A stretch of DNA of 64,000 bases from Paraburkholderia ultramafica (GCF_902859915.1 NZ_CADIKK010000001.1:310001-374000), one strand, 5' to 3'. Counted from the first letter of the stretch, positions 37,121 to 46,537 are shown. The notes: generated by a model from the sequence alone, not told the origin. Numbers and translations: made by a program.

Positions 37121-37708
37121 ATGGCTTATGCCTCGCTCGCCACTGGCGTGTTGCTCGCCGCGGGCTTTGGTTCGCGCTTCGATCCAGACGGCCTGCACAA
37201 CAAGCTGCTTGCGCAGATGCCCGATGGCACGCCGGTCGCGCATGAATCCGCGCATCGACTGCTGCGGGTCGTGACGCGGGTGCTGGCCGTGGTGCGGCCG
37301 GGTTCGGACGCCCTCGCGCGGGTCCTGAACGACGCCGGTTGCGACGTGGTGTTCGCGTCCAATGCCGAACGCGGCATGGGCGCGAGCCTTGCCGCCGGCA
37401 TCGAAGCCAGCGACGACGCCGAGGGCTGGATCGTCGCGCTCGCGGACATGCCGCGCATCGCCACCACGACGATCGAAGCCGTGGCGCGCGCGCTCGACGA
37501 CGGCGCATCGCTGGTCGCGCCGTTTTACCGGGAGCAGCGTGGGCATCCGGTCGGCTTCGGCGTCGAGCATCGCGATGCACTGCTGGCGCTCGACGGCGAT
37601 ACCGGCGCGAAGTCGTTGCTGATGTCGCAGCATGTGACGAGGGTGAATGTCGACGACCCGGGGATTTTGCGGGACGTGGATACGCCGGAGGATTTGCGCA
37701 ACGTTTAG
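37121..37708 (+). CDS. MocA-like molybdenum cofactor nucleotidyltransferase
   Basis: 195 residues with an NTP-transferase fold: Gly-Val-Leu-Leu-Ala-Ala-Gly-Phe-Gly-Ser-Arg-Phe (nucleotide loop), a Lys nearby (Asn-Lys-Leu-Leu), Gly-Met-Gly-Ala-Ser-Leu, Ala-Leu-Ala-Asp-Met-Pro (metal Asp) and Gly-His-Pro-Val-Gly-Phe. MocA attaches CMP to molybdopterin, the cofactor form used by xanthine-oxidase-type enzymes, which fits its position behind the PaoABC-like genes. Confidence 0.88.
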   Translation: MAYASLATGVLLAAGFGSRFDPDGLHNKLLAQMPDGTPVAHESAHRLLRVVTRVLAVVRPGSDALARVLNDAGCDVVFASNAERGMGASLAAGIEASDDAEGWIVALADMPRIATTTIEAVARALDDGASLVAPFYREQRGHPVGFGVEHRDALLALDGDTGAKSLLMSQHVTRVNVDDPGILRDVDTPEDLRNV

Positions 37709-37775
37709 CGGCGGGTGGGCGGTGGGCGCGTGACGCTTGCGGCGCGCTTGATTCTGCTGGATGTTTGGGCGCATT

Positions 37776-37791
37776 CTGTATATCTATACAG
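37776..37791. promoter_or_regulatory. LexA/SOS-box-like palindrome
   Basis: CTGTATATCTATACAG matches the CTGT-N8-ACAG LexA operator with both arms intact and an AT-rich core. It is placed 165 bases before the PIG-L deacetylase start. Confidence 0.6.
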
Positions 37792-37956
37792 CATTGTGTC
37801 CGCCTGGGCTGGCGCTTTTCGCTGCATGTGCCGACGGCCCGCGCAAGCCGCGCCGATTCCGCCTAAGCTGATGTGACGCCGCGTTTTTCCGCGCGATCCA
37901 GGCTCAAAAGCTTACGCCGAAAACACGGCCCGCCGCGCCTCAACCCTACACGCCTC

Positions 37957-38661
37957 ATGAGCGAAACCAGTCCACGCCTGTTCATCGTCTCGCCCCATTT
38001 CGACGACGCCGTCTTCAGTTGCGGCGCATTGCTCGCCGCGCACCCCGACGCCCAGGTCTGCACGGTATTCGCCGCGCCGCCCGAACATGAGATGCATACC
38101 GAATGGGACCAAAGATCGGGCTTCGCGAACGCCTATGAGGCCGTCCACGAGCGCACGCTGGAGGACAATCGCGCGCTCGAGGTGCTCGACGCGATTCCGC
38201 TGCGCATGCCGTTTCGCGCCAGCCAGTATTCCGACTCGCCGTCGATCAGCACCATGGCGGCGATGCTCGAGGAAACCATTTATCGCTCGACCGCGAACAC
38301 GCTGCTCATGCCGCTCGGCCTGTATCACGACGATCACGTGCGGGTGTTCGAAGCCTGCTGCGAAATCCTGCCGCGGCTATCGCATCTGATCTGGTTCGGC
38401 TACGAGGAAGCGATCCACCGGCGCACGCCCGGCGTCGTGCAGGCGCGCCTTGCCGATCTCGCGCAGCGCGGCATCGTGGCGACGCCAGCCTATCCGAGCG
38501 CGGCCCATACGATCGATCTCCAGCGCCGCGCGCAGCTCAAACGCGAGGCGGTCAATGCGTATGTCAGCCAGTTGCGCGCATTCGGCGCGGGCAATTACGA
38601 CGACGTCTTCGCCACCGAGCATTACTGGCAGCTCAGCGTGCGCCGCCGCGCAAAAAAGTGA
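37957..38661 (+). CDS. PIG-L family (LmbE-like) deacetylase
   Basis: 234 residues. Ser-Pro-His-Phe-Asp-Asp-Ala-Val-Phe-Ser is the zinc-binding Pro-His-x-Asp-Asp motif at about 11-20, and Tyr-His-Asp-Asp-His-Val supplies the later His. The family removes acetyl or other acyl groups from amino sugars or sugar-linked compounds; the substrate here is unknown. The open frame begins at 37873, but the family N terminus points to 37957. A LexA-type box lies upstream. Confidence 0.88.
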   Translation: MSETSPRLFIVSPHFDDAVFSCGALLAAHPDAQVCTVFAAPPEHEMHTEWDQRSGFANAYEAVHERTLEDNRALEVLDAIPLRMPFRASQYSDSPSISTMAAMLEETIYRSTANTLLMPLGLYHDDHVRVFEACCEILPRLSHLIWFGYEEAIHRRTPGVVQARLADLAQRGIVATPAYPSAAHTIDLQRRAQLKREAVNAYVSQLRAFGAGNYDDVFATEHYWQLSVRRRAKK

Positions 38662-38763
38662 GCGGCAAGGCGCGCCGGAAACGCCTACGCTTGAAGAGAA
38701 TTGCCGGCGTGGGTTCGGGCGTCAGCGCGCGGACCGCACGCTTTTCAACTACAGGGTGATGCG

Positions 38764-38916
38764 ATGAGCTACGACATGCATACCAGTCCGATTCCCGACC
38801 CCCACGCCGATCCGAACCGCGACCCGGAAGCCGACCCGCTGGTGCCGCCGTCGCCCGGTCATCACGTCGAGGAGCCGCAGCGGCCCGATGGACCGCCGGA
38901 CAAAGATCCGGTCTGA
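38764..38916 (+). CDS. Small Pro/Asp-rich hypothetical protein
   Basis: 50 residues with strong bias to Pro, Asp and His, starting Met-Ser-Tyr-Asp-Met-His and ending Pro-Pro-Asp-Lys-Asp-Pro-Val; surely disordered. The ATG is 100 bases after the PIG-L gene on the same strand. Codon use is typical of the window. No function known. Confidence 0.55.
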   Translation: MSYDMHTSPIPDPHADPNRDPEADPLVPPSPGHHVEEPQRPDGPPDKDPV

Positions 38917-38995
38917 CCTGACCGGACCCGAGCGCCGCACCACACTACGCCGCACCGCGCGGCCAAAGCCTGCCGCGCGGCAGCCGGCGCGTGAA

Positions 38996-40063
38996 TCAAC
39001 GCGTCAGTTCGGTGAAGCCCTGCAACAGCCGGTCGATGTCGGCGGCCTGAATATTGCCCATCGTCGAAATGCGGAACAGTTCGGCCGACAAGCCGCCTTG
39101 CCCCGCGTAGATGACGAAGCCGCGCGCCTTCAGCGCGTCGTGCAGTTGCGGATATGCGACGCCGTCCGGCAGCCGGTACGCGCGCAGCACCACCGACGAC
39201 TGCTCCGGCGGCAACACGCTGCCGACCCCGCGCTCGGCCAGCCCCGCCCGCGCCTGCTCGGCGAGTGCGGCGTAGCGCTTGTGGCGCGCGCGCCAGCCGC
39301 CTTCGTCGGCGAGTTCGCGCAGCGCTTCGACGAGCGCGTAGTACGCGTGGACCGAAGGCGTGAACGGTGTGTTGCGCTGATCCTGCAGACGCGCGAGCCG
39401 CCCGAGATCCAGGTAGTACGTGCGGCTTGCCGCCTGCGCGAGCGCCGCGCGCCGCACCAGCACGAACGACGCGCCCGGCACGCCATGCAGACATTTGTTC
39501 ACGGTTGCGGCGACCGCGTCGAGACTGGCGTCGGCGAAATCGATCGGCTCGGCGCCGAAACTGCTCACGCCGTCCACCAGCAGATGCAAGCCGCGCTCGC
39601 GGCACAGCGCGCCGAGCGCCGCGAGGTCGTTCAGACGGCCCGTCGTCGTTTCATGATGAATCACCGCGACGTGCGTGAACGCCTTGTCCGCGTCGAGACG
39701 TTCGGCGATCTTCGCGAGATCCGGCGCGTGCATCCAGTCATGCTTCAGCGATTCATGCGCGATGCCGTATTGCGTGGCGATCTGCGAAATACGCTCGCCA
39801 TACACGCCGTTTTCAACGACCAGCAGCTTGCCGTCTTGCGGCACCAGCGCGGCGGTCATACTTTCGACCGCGGCCGTGCCGGAGCCGGTCATCAGCACGG
39901 CCTGCCATTCGCTTGCGTCGAGCCCGTACAGCTCGACGAGCCGCGTGCGGGCTTCTTCCTGCAAGTCGAAAAACTCGCTTTCGCGATGGCACAGATCCGT
40001 CTGCAACAGGCTGTTGCGGACACGTTCGGTGAGCGTCACCGGACCGGGATTGAGCAGCAACAT
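38996..40063 (-). CDS. phnW: 2-aminoethylphosphonate--pyruvate transaminase
   Basis: 355 residues, PLP-dependent class V aminotransferase. Starts Leu-Leu-Leu-Asn-Pro-Gly-Pro-Val-Thr-Leu-Thr, has His-Arg-Glu-Ser-Glu-Phe, Gly-Ser-Gly-Thr-Ala-Ala-Val-Glu-Ser, His-His-Glu-Thr-Thr-Thr-Gly and the PLP lysine Lys190 in Thr-Val-Asn-Lys-Cys-Leu. In this operon it should run toward 2-aminoethylphosphonate (AEP) from phosphonoacetaldehyde. GGAGGAG precedes the start; 24 bases separate it from the decarboxylase gene. Confidence 0.95.
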   Translation of the reverse strand: MLLLNPGPVTLTERVRNSLLQTDLCHRESEFFDLQEEARTRLVELYGLDASEWQAVLMTGSGTAAVESMTAALVPQDGKLLVVENGVYGERISQIATQYGIAHESLKHDWMHAPDLAKIAERLDADKAFTHVAVIHHETTTGRLNDLAALGALCRERGLHLLVDGVSSFGAEPIDFADASLDAVAATVNKCLHGVPGASFVLVRRAALAQAASRTYYLDLGRLARLQDQRNTPFTPSVHAYYALVEALRELADEGGWRARHKRYAALAEQARAGLAERGVGSVLPPEQSSVVLRAYRLPDGVAYPQLHDALKARGFVIYAGQGGLSAELFRISTMGNIQAADIDRLLQGFTELTR

Positions 40064-40087
40064 CGGCGCTCCTCCTTGATTTTTACG

Positions 40088-41251
40088 TTAAGCGGCGCCG
40101 ATGTGGCGCATCAGGCGCGTCTTCACATCGGGCGGCGTGATGGTGGGACGCGGCAGGCCGTCCGGCGTGCCGCAGCGAATCGCGAGGCGCGCGAAGCGCG
40201 GGCCGTCGAGTAGCGGTGCTTCGAATAACTGATCGATCACGCCCGGGTCGTCGCTTTCCACCGCCGACGCATAACCGCACGCTGCCGCAACCCCCGCAAA
40301 CGAGACTTGCGACGACACCGTCGCCTGACCGCCGGTCGAGTCGTGCGCGCCGTTGTCGAGCAGCACGTGCGTGAGATTCGACGGGCCGTAAGCGCCGAGT
40401 GTCGCGAACGCGCCCATGCGCATCAGCGCGGCGCCGTCGCCGTCGAGCGCGACCACGTGCAAGTCGGGACGCGCGAGCGCAAGGCCCAGCGCGAACGGTG
40501 TCACGCAGCCCATCGAGCCGACCATGTACAACTGGTTCGCACGGTCGTCGATTGCGTAGAGCTCGCGTCCGCAAAAACCGGTCGACGCGAGCACCACCGT
40601 CGATTCGAGCGGCGTGTGCGCGATCACCCTCTGCAACGCGTCGTGACGCGAAGCCAGTTCGCTCGCCGCGACGTCGTGGAACTGCGCACGCGGCGCAACC
40701 GGCGCACGGCGGGGGGGCGCGCCGCTATCTTTCAACTCGTACGGCGCGACGCTGCCCTTCTGCATCACGAGCGCGTAAGGGCGGCCGGTTTCATCCATGT
40801 GCGCGATCGCGCGATCCAGTGCCGGGCCGATCGCGTCGGTTTCAGTCGGGAAGGTCTCCCAGGGAATCTCCATCGTGTCGAGCATCGCGGGCGTGACGGG
40901 GCCCATCAGCGCGTGCTGCGGCTCGTCGGCGACGCCCGGCTGGCCACGCCACGTGACGATCAGCAATTGCGGCAGACGGAAGGTCCACGTCAGCGAGGTC
41001 AACGGGCTCACCGCGTTGCCGAGCCCGGAGTTCTGCATCATCGTGATGCCGCGCCGGCCGTTCTGCGCGCCGAGCGTGACGCCCGCGATCAGCGCAACCG
41101 CGTCGCCTTCATTGGCCGCCGACACGTAATGCAGCGACTCGTCCTGCAACACGTAGTTGATGAACGGCGTCAGATACGAACACGGCACGCCCGCATACCA
41201 GTCGAAACCGCGCTCGCGTGCTGCCTCGACAAACTGTGCTGCTTCGATCAT
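40088..41251 (-). CDS. aepY: Phosphonopyruvate decarboxylase
   Basis: 387 residues, thiamine diphosphate enzyme converting phosphonopyruvate to phosphonoacetaldehyde, the step that makes phosphonate synthesis irreversible. Tyr-Ala-Gly-Val-Pro-Cys-Ser-Tyr-Leu near the N terminus and Ala-Asn-Glu-Gly-Asp-Ala-Val (catalytic Glu) are present. The ThDP/Mg motif begins Gly-Asp-Gly-Ala-Ala-Leu-Met and ends Leu-Leu-Asp-Asn. Its ATG overlaps the stop of the upstream PEP mutase fusion (ATGA). Confidence 0.95.
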   Translation of the reverse strand: MIEAAQFVEAARERGFDWYAGVPCSYLTPFINYVLQDESLHYVSAANEGDAVALIAGVTLGAQNGRRGITMMQNSGLGNAVSPLTSLTWTFRLPQLLIVTWRGQPGVADEPQHALMGPVTPAMLDTMEIPWETFPTETDAIGPALDRAIAHMDETGRPYALVMQKGSVAPYELKDSGAPPRRAPVAPRAQFHDVAASELASRHDALQRVIAHTPLESTVVLASTGFCGRELYAIDDRANQLYMVGSMGCVTPFALGLALARPDLHVVALDGDGAALMRMGAFATLGAYGPSNLTHVLLDNGAHDSTGGQATVSSQVSFAGVAAACGYASAVESDDPGVIDQLFEAPLLDGPRFARLAIRCGTPDGLPRPTITPPDVKTRLMRHIGAA

Positions 41252-42996
41252 TGCGCGGCTCCGTTGGTGGCGTCCTTCGCGGCGTGGTTCACCGCGTGGT
41301 TGACCGTATTGCCGACCGCGGCCGCGAACGGCGCTTGCGCATGCGCGAAGTCGCCGGCACGGCGGAAGTCGTCGAGATCGTTCACGCCGCGCCAGTGGCC
41401 ATGCACGTATTGCACCTCAATCGATTCGCCGGCTTCGATCAACGCGTTCAGCAGCGCGGGCATGTCTAGCGAAGCGAAATCCGCGCGCGCCTGCAGCTGG
41501 CTCATCACTGCCTGCAAGCGCTCGCGGCCTGCGTCGCGCACGTTCAGCAGACCGACCCAGCGGCCATGCGGCGCTTGCGATGCGATCGCCGCCGACGCGA
41601 TCTGCCCGCTCGACACATGACGAAGCGTGACCTTGTTGCCGAACAGGCCGCGATCGTCGGCCGCCGAGCACCACGCGAAATCGCGCACGCTGGCGTTTTC
41701 CGTATCGGTCAGCGACGAATCCACCACCACGCTAAACGCCGCTTCGCTCTCGACCAGATCGCGCAGGATGTAGCTGCGGAACAGCAGATCGCCGTACGAG
41801 ATGACCGTGTCACCCGCCAGCTTATCGACCGCGCACGCGAGCGACGCGAGTTCGCCGGTTTGCGCGTGCTGTTCGTTGACGACGAGCTTGATCCCCGCCG
41901 TTTCGATCGCATCGGCGCGATAACCGCCGACCACCGTGATGTCGTTCACCCCCTGCTTCTTGAACGCATCGACGAGCCAGCGCAACAGCGGCTTGCCGGC
42001 GATCGGCAGCATGACTTTCGGACGGTCTTCGGTGACGGCTTCCAGACCCTTGCCGCGGCTCGCGGCAAGCACGACCGCGGCGCCGGCCGCGCGGCCGCTC
42101 GACAGATAGCGGTCTTCGGCTTCCGAGTATTCGTCGGCGTCTTGCAGACGGAAGATTTCGTTGACGGCGGCAATGCTGTCTTCGACGTTGACGAGCGTTT
42201 CGTTCGAGTGAATTTCCTTCGCGACAGCCTGCATCGCCGAGGTCGCCGCGCGAATCAGATGATTCGCCCAGATCACGGTGCTGATGCCGGCTTCGCGGAA
42301 CACCTCGGTGGGCGTGCTGTAGTACTTGGTCGGCACGATCACGAGCGGACCGCGGCCGGCCCATTCGCGCGCGAACTCGAGGATTTCGTCAGGACGCGAG
42401 AGCTTGCTGTGAATCAGGATCGCGTCCGCGCCGGCTTGCCGATAGGCTTCCGCGCGACGCAGCGCCTCGTCCATGCCCCAGCCGGCGATCAATGCTTCGA
42501 CACGCGCGACGATCGAGAAATTTTCGTCGGACTGCGAGTCCTTGCCGGCCTTGATCTTGCCGCAGAACTCGTCCATATCGGCGAGCGGCTGCGCTTCGCC
42601 GTTGATGAAGCTGTTGGTCTTGGGGAATTGCTTGTCTTCGATACAGACGCCGGCAATGCCGCGCTGTTCGAGCTTGCGCACGAGGCGGCGCACGTTGTTG
42701 AAGTTGCCGTAGCCGGTGTCGCCGTCGAGCAGGATCGGCAGATCGCTGGCGTCGGCCATGAATTCGAGCGTATCGACAACCTGGGTCCAGCTTGCTTCGT
42801 TGTTGTCGCGCACGCCGAATTGTGCGGAGATCGCGAGTCCCGAGCCCCAGATCGCTTTGAAGCCGGCTTCACGGACGATTCGCGCGGACAGGCCGTTATG
42901 GGCCTCCATCATGAATTCGAGTTCGTTGCTGACGAGCATCTGGCGCAGACGTGCGCTGCGCGACACGGAGACGAAGGCGGGTTGCCGGGCGTTCAT
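41248..42996 (-). CDS. aepX: Phosphoenolpyruvate mutase fused to nucleotidyltransferase
   Basis: 582 residues in two domains. Residues 15-295 are PEP mutase, which makes the carbon-phosphorus bond: Asp-Gly-Asp-Thr-Gly-Tyr-Gly at about 91-97 and the diagnostic [10 protein letters not shown] at 120-129. Residues 306-550 are an NTP-transferase: [12 protein letters not shown], then Arg-Pro-Lys-Val-Met-Leu-Pro and Ser-Tyr-Gly-Asp-Leu-Leu-Phe. This domain resembles PntC-type CTP:phosphonate cytidylyltransferases. A short His/Asn/Ala tail follows. AGGAG precedes the ATG. First gene of the phosphonate operon. Confidence 0.94.
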   Translation of the reverse strand: MNARQPAFVSVSRSARLRQMLVSNELEFMMEAHNGLSARIVREAGFKAIWGSGLAISAQFGVRDNNEASWTQVVDTLEFMADASDLPILLDGDTGYGNFNNVRRLVRKLEQRGIAGVCIEDKQFPKTNSFINGEAQPLADMDEFCGKIKAGKDSQSDENFSIVARVEALIAGWGMDEALRRAEAYRQAGADAILIHSKLSRPDEILEFAREWAGRGPLVIVPTKYYSTPTEVFREAGISTVIWANHLIRAATSAMQAVAKEIHSNETLVNVEDSIAAVNEIFRLQDADEYSEAEDRYLSSGRAAGAAVVLAASRGKGLEAVTEDRPKVMLPIAGKPLLRWLVDAFKKQGVNDITVVGGYRADAIETAGIKLVVNEQHAQTGELASLACAVDKLAGDTVISYGDLLFRSYILRDLVESEAAFSVVVDSSLTDTENASVRDFAWCSAADDRGLFGNKVTLRHVSSGQIASAAIASQAPHGRWVGLLNVRDAGRERLQAVMSQLQARADFASLDMPALLNALIEAGESIEVQYVHGHWRGVNDLDDFRRAGDFAHAQAPFAAAVGNTVNHAVNHAAKDATNGAAQ

Positions 42997-43611
42997 TTTT
43001 TTGACTCCTGATGGCGGGCTTATTGGTGCTCTTTTGTGCCCGGCTGGCGACTTGAAAACGGCGACTATAGCGGAATTTTTATTTGTTCGTCTTTTCGAAG
43101 AACGGGATTTTCCGGCGTTGCGGTTAAGTTGAAAAATGTGTTGTTTTTTGCATTTTCACACAATAGGCGGGGATTTTGGATTTGCTTGGCGTTTTGTGGA
43201 ATCTTGACGCGGCATCATACCAGGCATGGGTTAGCGCTATTTCTGCCCGCTTTGAGTCGTTATTAGTCGCGGCGGTTTTGATTGTCAAATATCCGCTTTT
43301 ATTGGCAAGCACCGATTATCCCTTTACTCCCCGATACGCGCCGGCATCCAACTTTAAGCAACTCAAATGCAAATAAAGCAGGCAATAGAAAATCAAATAA
43401 GTTGCCTTCTTGGGCCAGCCTTGAAAATTCCATCGCAGAAGGCAAACGGCTTATAAATCAGACGAATAACAACGTAAAACAGCGGGTTTCCCCTGCCCTG
43501 CGCAGCAAACAGCATTGCGCCGTAAACGCAGTAAGCGCAGTAAGCGACAAACCAATTGCGACACGCGACCCCACTCCGACCGACCACTTTGCGAAAGCAA
43601 ATCTCATTGCT
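42997..43611. other. AT-rich intergenic region upstream of the phosphonate operon
   Basis: About 615 bases, clearly poorer in GC than its surroundings, with runs such as GGAATTTTTATTTG. No supported gene. It should carry the promoter of the minus-strand phosphonate operon and of the plus-strand chemoreceptor remnant, and may be acquired DNA. Confidence 0.6.
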
Positions 43612-43995
43612 ATGACTCTGAACAAGAAACTGGCCTCCATGATCGCCGTGCTGTGGATCGGCCTGATCCTGATCGGCGGCTTTGGCGCATGGCAAAACCG
43701 TGCGTCGATGATTTCGGACCGCCGCGATCAATTGACCGCGCTGATCGACCAGGGCAACCACATCGTCGCCCACTACTACGCGCTGGCCCAACAGCACACG
43801 ATCTCCGAAGCCGACGCCAAAAAGCAGGCGCTCGACATGCTGGCGGCCATGCGTTACGGCAAGGACGGCTACATCTCCATCAACGATTCGCAGCCGGTCA
43901 TGCTGATGCACCCGTTCAAGCAGGAGCCGGTTGGGCTGAAGGATCAAGTGGGGGTCCTGCGCGAGGCGATTTCCAGCTTCGCGTTGCCGGGTTGA
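43612..43995 (+). pseudogene. Methyl-accepting chemotaxis protein remnant (sensor domain only)
   Basis: 127 residues. N-terminal membrane helix (about 9-28), then the start of a single Cache sensor: Ala-Leu-Ala-Gln-Gln-His, Tyr-Gly-Lys-Asp-Gly-Tyr-Ile-Ser-Ile-Asn and Met-His-Pro-Phe-Lys. Right after Pro-Val-Gly-Leu-Lys it passes to Asp-Gln-Val-Gly-Val-Leu-Arg-Glu-Ala-Ile-Ser-Ser-Phe. That stretch looks like the extreme C terminus of a Burkholderia chemoreceptor. HAMP and signalling domains (some 350-400 residues) are absent. It is an in-frame deletion product that could still be made but could not signal to CheA. Confidence 0.7.
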
Positions 43996-44178
43996 GGGGG
44001 CGTTAGCGCTGAGGGTAGCGTTGGCGCTCGCAGCACGCCGGCCGCCTGGCGCCAGGTGCCCCACGCGCAAACCGCAAGCAACACCTCGGAAAACCCACGA
44101 AAAAAAGGAGGCGCTCGACAGGCAGAGAGCGCCCCTTTAACACGCCGCGTCGGAGTCGACGCATTAATCGAACGAATC

Positions 44179-44214
44179 AGCCGCGCGGATTTTGCAAGTC
44201 CGCGCGGCTTTTTT
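44179..44214 (+). terminator. Intrinsic terminator
   Basis: AGCCGCGCGGA pairs with TCCGCGCGGCT around a 9-base loop, followed by a run of T. It lies about 185 bases after the chemoreceptor remnant. Confidence 0.85.
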
Positions 44215-44249
44215 GTCCCTGTACGCGCCGCTCGCGAGCGGCTTCGTCA

Positions 44250-44781
44250 GTGAAGCTCGCTGCATGGCGCGCGTTGGAAGGCGGCCATTATCGTAATGGG
44301 CATGCGCCGCGGCATGGACCGCTTGCATGGATCTCGCATCCAGATTACGTTCTTATTACAATCGGGGCGACGACGCTCGCTGCGGCTGGCGCGAAGTGGT
44401 TGCGCAACTGGCAATGGCTGTTCGTCACGGTCGACGCGACCGGCCTGATCGCCTTCGCGGCGATCGGCTGCGATGTGGCGGCCACGCTCAACGTCAGCCC
44501 CGCGATCGTCGTGCTGGCCGGCGCGATCACCGGCGTGTGCGGCGGCATGTTGCGCGACCTGCTATGCAATCAGATGCCGCTGGTGTTGCGCGAGGAACTG
44601 TACGCCGGCATCGCGCTCGGTGCCGGCGCGCTGTAGGTCGCGTTGCAGGCATGCGGCCTGGCGCCGGGGCCGGCCGTCCGTGGCGGTGCTGGCCGGCGGC
44701 TTCGCGGTGCGCATGCTGGCCGTACGCTTCCGTTGGCAACACCAGGTGTTCACCGCCGCCGATTCCGGCGGCGCAAGTTAA
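44250..44781 (+). pseudogene. TRIC/YadS (UPF0126) channel gene, broken
   Basis: One frame gives Pro-Leu-Ala-Trp-Ile-Ser-His-Pro-Asp-Tyr-Val-Leu-Ile-Thr, then Gly-Gly-Met-Leu-Arg-Asp-Leu-Leu-Cys and Leu-Val-Leu-Arg-Glu-Glu-Leu-Tyr, the second half of a trimeric-cation-channel-like membrane protein. It stops at a TAG (44634-44636) where the family continues with Tyr-Val-Ala-Leu. The last helix follows in another frame to TAA near 44781 (Ala-Gly-Gly-Phe-Ala-Val-Arg-Met-Leu-Ala-Val-Arg-Phe). At the 5' side a Met-Arg-Arg-Gly-Met-Asp piece sits in a third frame, with about 40 codons missing between. Clearly non-functional. Confidence 0.75.
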
Positions 44782-44803
44782 TCGAGTTCGTTATCCGCAC
44801 CCC

Positions 44804-46537
44804 ATGATCCAGAAGAAAAAATCGCAGCCGCACGACCCGTACACCCCTGTCGCGAAGAACCCGCTGCTGGCCGCGCGCCTGCCGGCGTGGCGTTCGAAGT
44901 TCATCGTCCTGCTGGTGTTCGGCGCGTTCGCGTCGCTGGCGGGCCGCGCGTTCTGGGTGCAGGTGGTGAATCAGGACTTCTACGTCGATCAGGGGCAAAA
45001 GCGCTATCAGCGCACCATCGAACTCGACGCGACGCGCGGACGGATCGTCGATCGCAACGGCTCGATGCTCGCCGTCAGCCTCGCGACCTACGAAATCTGG
45101 GCGTCGCCCAGGCTGATCGACGAGGCCGCCGTCGCGCCGCTGTCGAAGCTGCTCGACCTGCCGCTCGCGGAATTGCGCCGGCGTCTGAACGGCGACAAAA
45201 CCTTCGTCCTGCTCAAACGCCAGGTGGACGCCGACACCGCCGCTCATCTGTCCAGACTGGGCCTCGCCGGCGTCACGCAGATCGCGGATTCGAAACGCTT
45301 TTATCCCGAAGGCGAGTCGGCGGCGCACGTGGTCGGCTTCACGGATATCGAGGACAACGGCCAGGAAGGCGTCGAGCTGGCCGCCAACGAGCAGTTGCTC
45401 GGCGTGCCCGGCCAGCGCGAAGTGATCCGCGACCGGCTCGGCCGAGTGGTGTCCGAGACCCGGCCGCTGGTGCCCGCGCGCAACGGCGAGACCATCCATC
45501 TGACGATCGACCGGCGCATCCAGCAGCTCGCCTACGCGCAACTGAAGGAAGCGATCGCGAAACACCACGCCGAAGCCGGCAGCGTGGTGGTGCTCGACGC
45601 GCGCAACGGCGAGATTCTCGCGCTCGCCAACTATCCGAGCTTCGATCCGAACGACCGCGCTCGTCTAACCGGCCGGCAGTTGCGCAATCGCGCGGTGGTC
45701 GACACCTTCGAACCGGGTTCGACGATCAAGCCGCTGGTCGTCGCGTTGTCGATCGACGAGGGCAAGGTGCGGCCGCAAAGCGTCATCGATACCGCCCCCG
45801 GCTGGTACAAGATCGGCCCGGCCGTGATTCACGACACGTCGAATCACGGCATGATGACCGTCTCCGAAGCGGTGCAGAAGTCCAGCAATATCGCGCTCGC
45901 CAAACTCGCGCTGAATCTGCCGGCCGAGACGATCTGGACCAAATACCAGCAATACGGGCTCGGCCTGAGGCCCGAGCTGACCTTTCCGGGCGTGGCGTCA
46001 GGCAAGGTGCGCCCGTACAAACGCTGGCGCCCGATCGAACAGGCGACCATGGCGTACGGCTACGGGCTGTCCACTTCGCTGCTGCAGATCGCGCAGGTCT
46101 ACACCGCGTATGCGGGCGACGGCACGATGCAGCGCGTGAGTCTGCTGCGCAATGGGGCGGGCGCCGCCGCGCCGTCGGCGGATCAGAACCTCGCGGTGAC
46201 GAAGCCGGCGACCGCGCGGGCGATCCGCGCGATGCTGGAAATGGCCACCGGCGAAGGCGGCACGGGACGCGCGGCGGCGGTCGACGGCTACCGGATCGGC
46301 GGCAAGACCGGCACGGCGCGCAAACAGATCGGCGCAACTTACGCGAAAAACCGCTACCGCGCACTGTTCGTCGGCATGGCGCCGATGAGCGACCCACGGC
46401 TGATCGTCGCCGTGATGATCGACGACCCAGCCGGCAAGGCGTTTTACGGCGGCACGGTGGCGGGGCCGGTATTCGGCGGAGTGACCGGCGGCGCGCTACA
46501 GTTGCTGGGGGTGCCGCCGGATGCGCCGGGCGTTTGA
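44804..46537 (+). CDS. Class B penicillin-binding protein (FtsI-like transpeptidase)
   Basis: 577 residues. One membrane helix at about 30-50, the PBP dimer domain beginning Ala-Thr-Arg-Gly-Arg-Ile-Val-Asp-Arg-Asn-Gly, and a transpeptidase domain. Active-site motifs: Ser306-Thr-Ile-Lys, Ser360-Ser-Asn and Lys501-Thr-Gly-Thr. It cross-links septal peptidoglycan or acts as a backup. It is outside any division and cell-wall gene cluster and directly follows the broken TRIC gene, so it is probably a second FtsI paralogue rather than the essential one. Confidence 0.92.
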   Translation: MIQKKKSQPHDPYTPVAKNPLLAARLPAWRSKFIVLLVFGAFASLAGRAFWVQVVNQDFYVDQGQKRYQRTIELDATRGRIVDRNGSMLAVSLATYEIWASPRLIDEAAVAPLSKLLDLPLAELRRRLNGDKTFVLLKRQVDADTAAHLSRLGLAGVTQIADSKRFYPEGESAAHVVGFTDIEDNGQEGVELAANEQLLGVPGQREVIRDRLGRVVSETRPLVPARNGETIHLTIDRRIQQLAYAQLKEAIAKHHAEAGSVVVLDARNGEILALANYPSFDPNDRARLTGRQLRNRAVVDTFEPGSTIKPLVVALSIDEGKVRPQSVIDTAPGWYKIGPAVIHDTSNHGMMTVSEAVQKSSNIALAKLALNLPAETIWTKYQQYGLGLRPELTFPGVASGKVRPYKRWRPIEQATMAYGYGLSTSLLQIAQVYTAYAGDGTMQRVSLLRNGAGAAAPSADQNLAVTKPATARAIRAMLEMATGEGGTGRAAAVDGYRIGGKTGTARKQIGATYAKNRYRALFVGMAPMSDPRLIVAVMIDDPAGKAFYGGTVAGPVFGGVTGGALQLLGVPPDAPGV

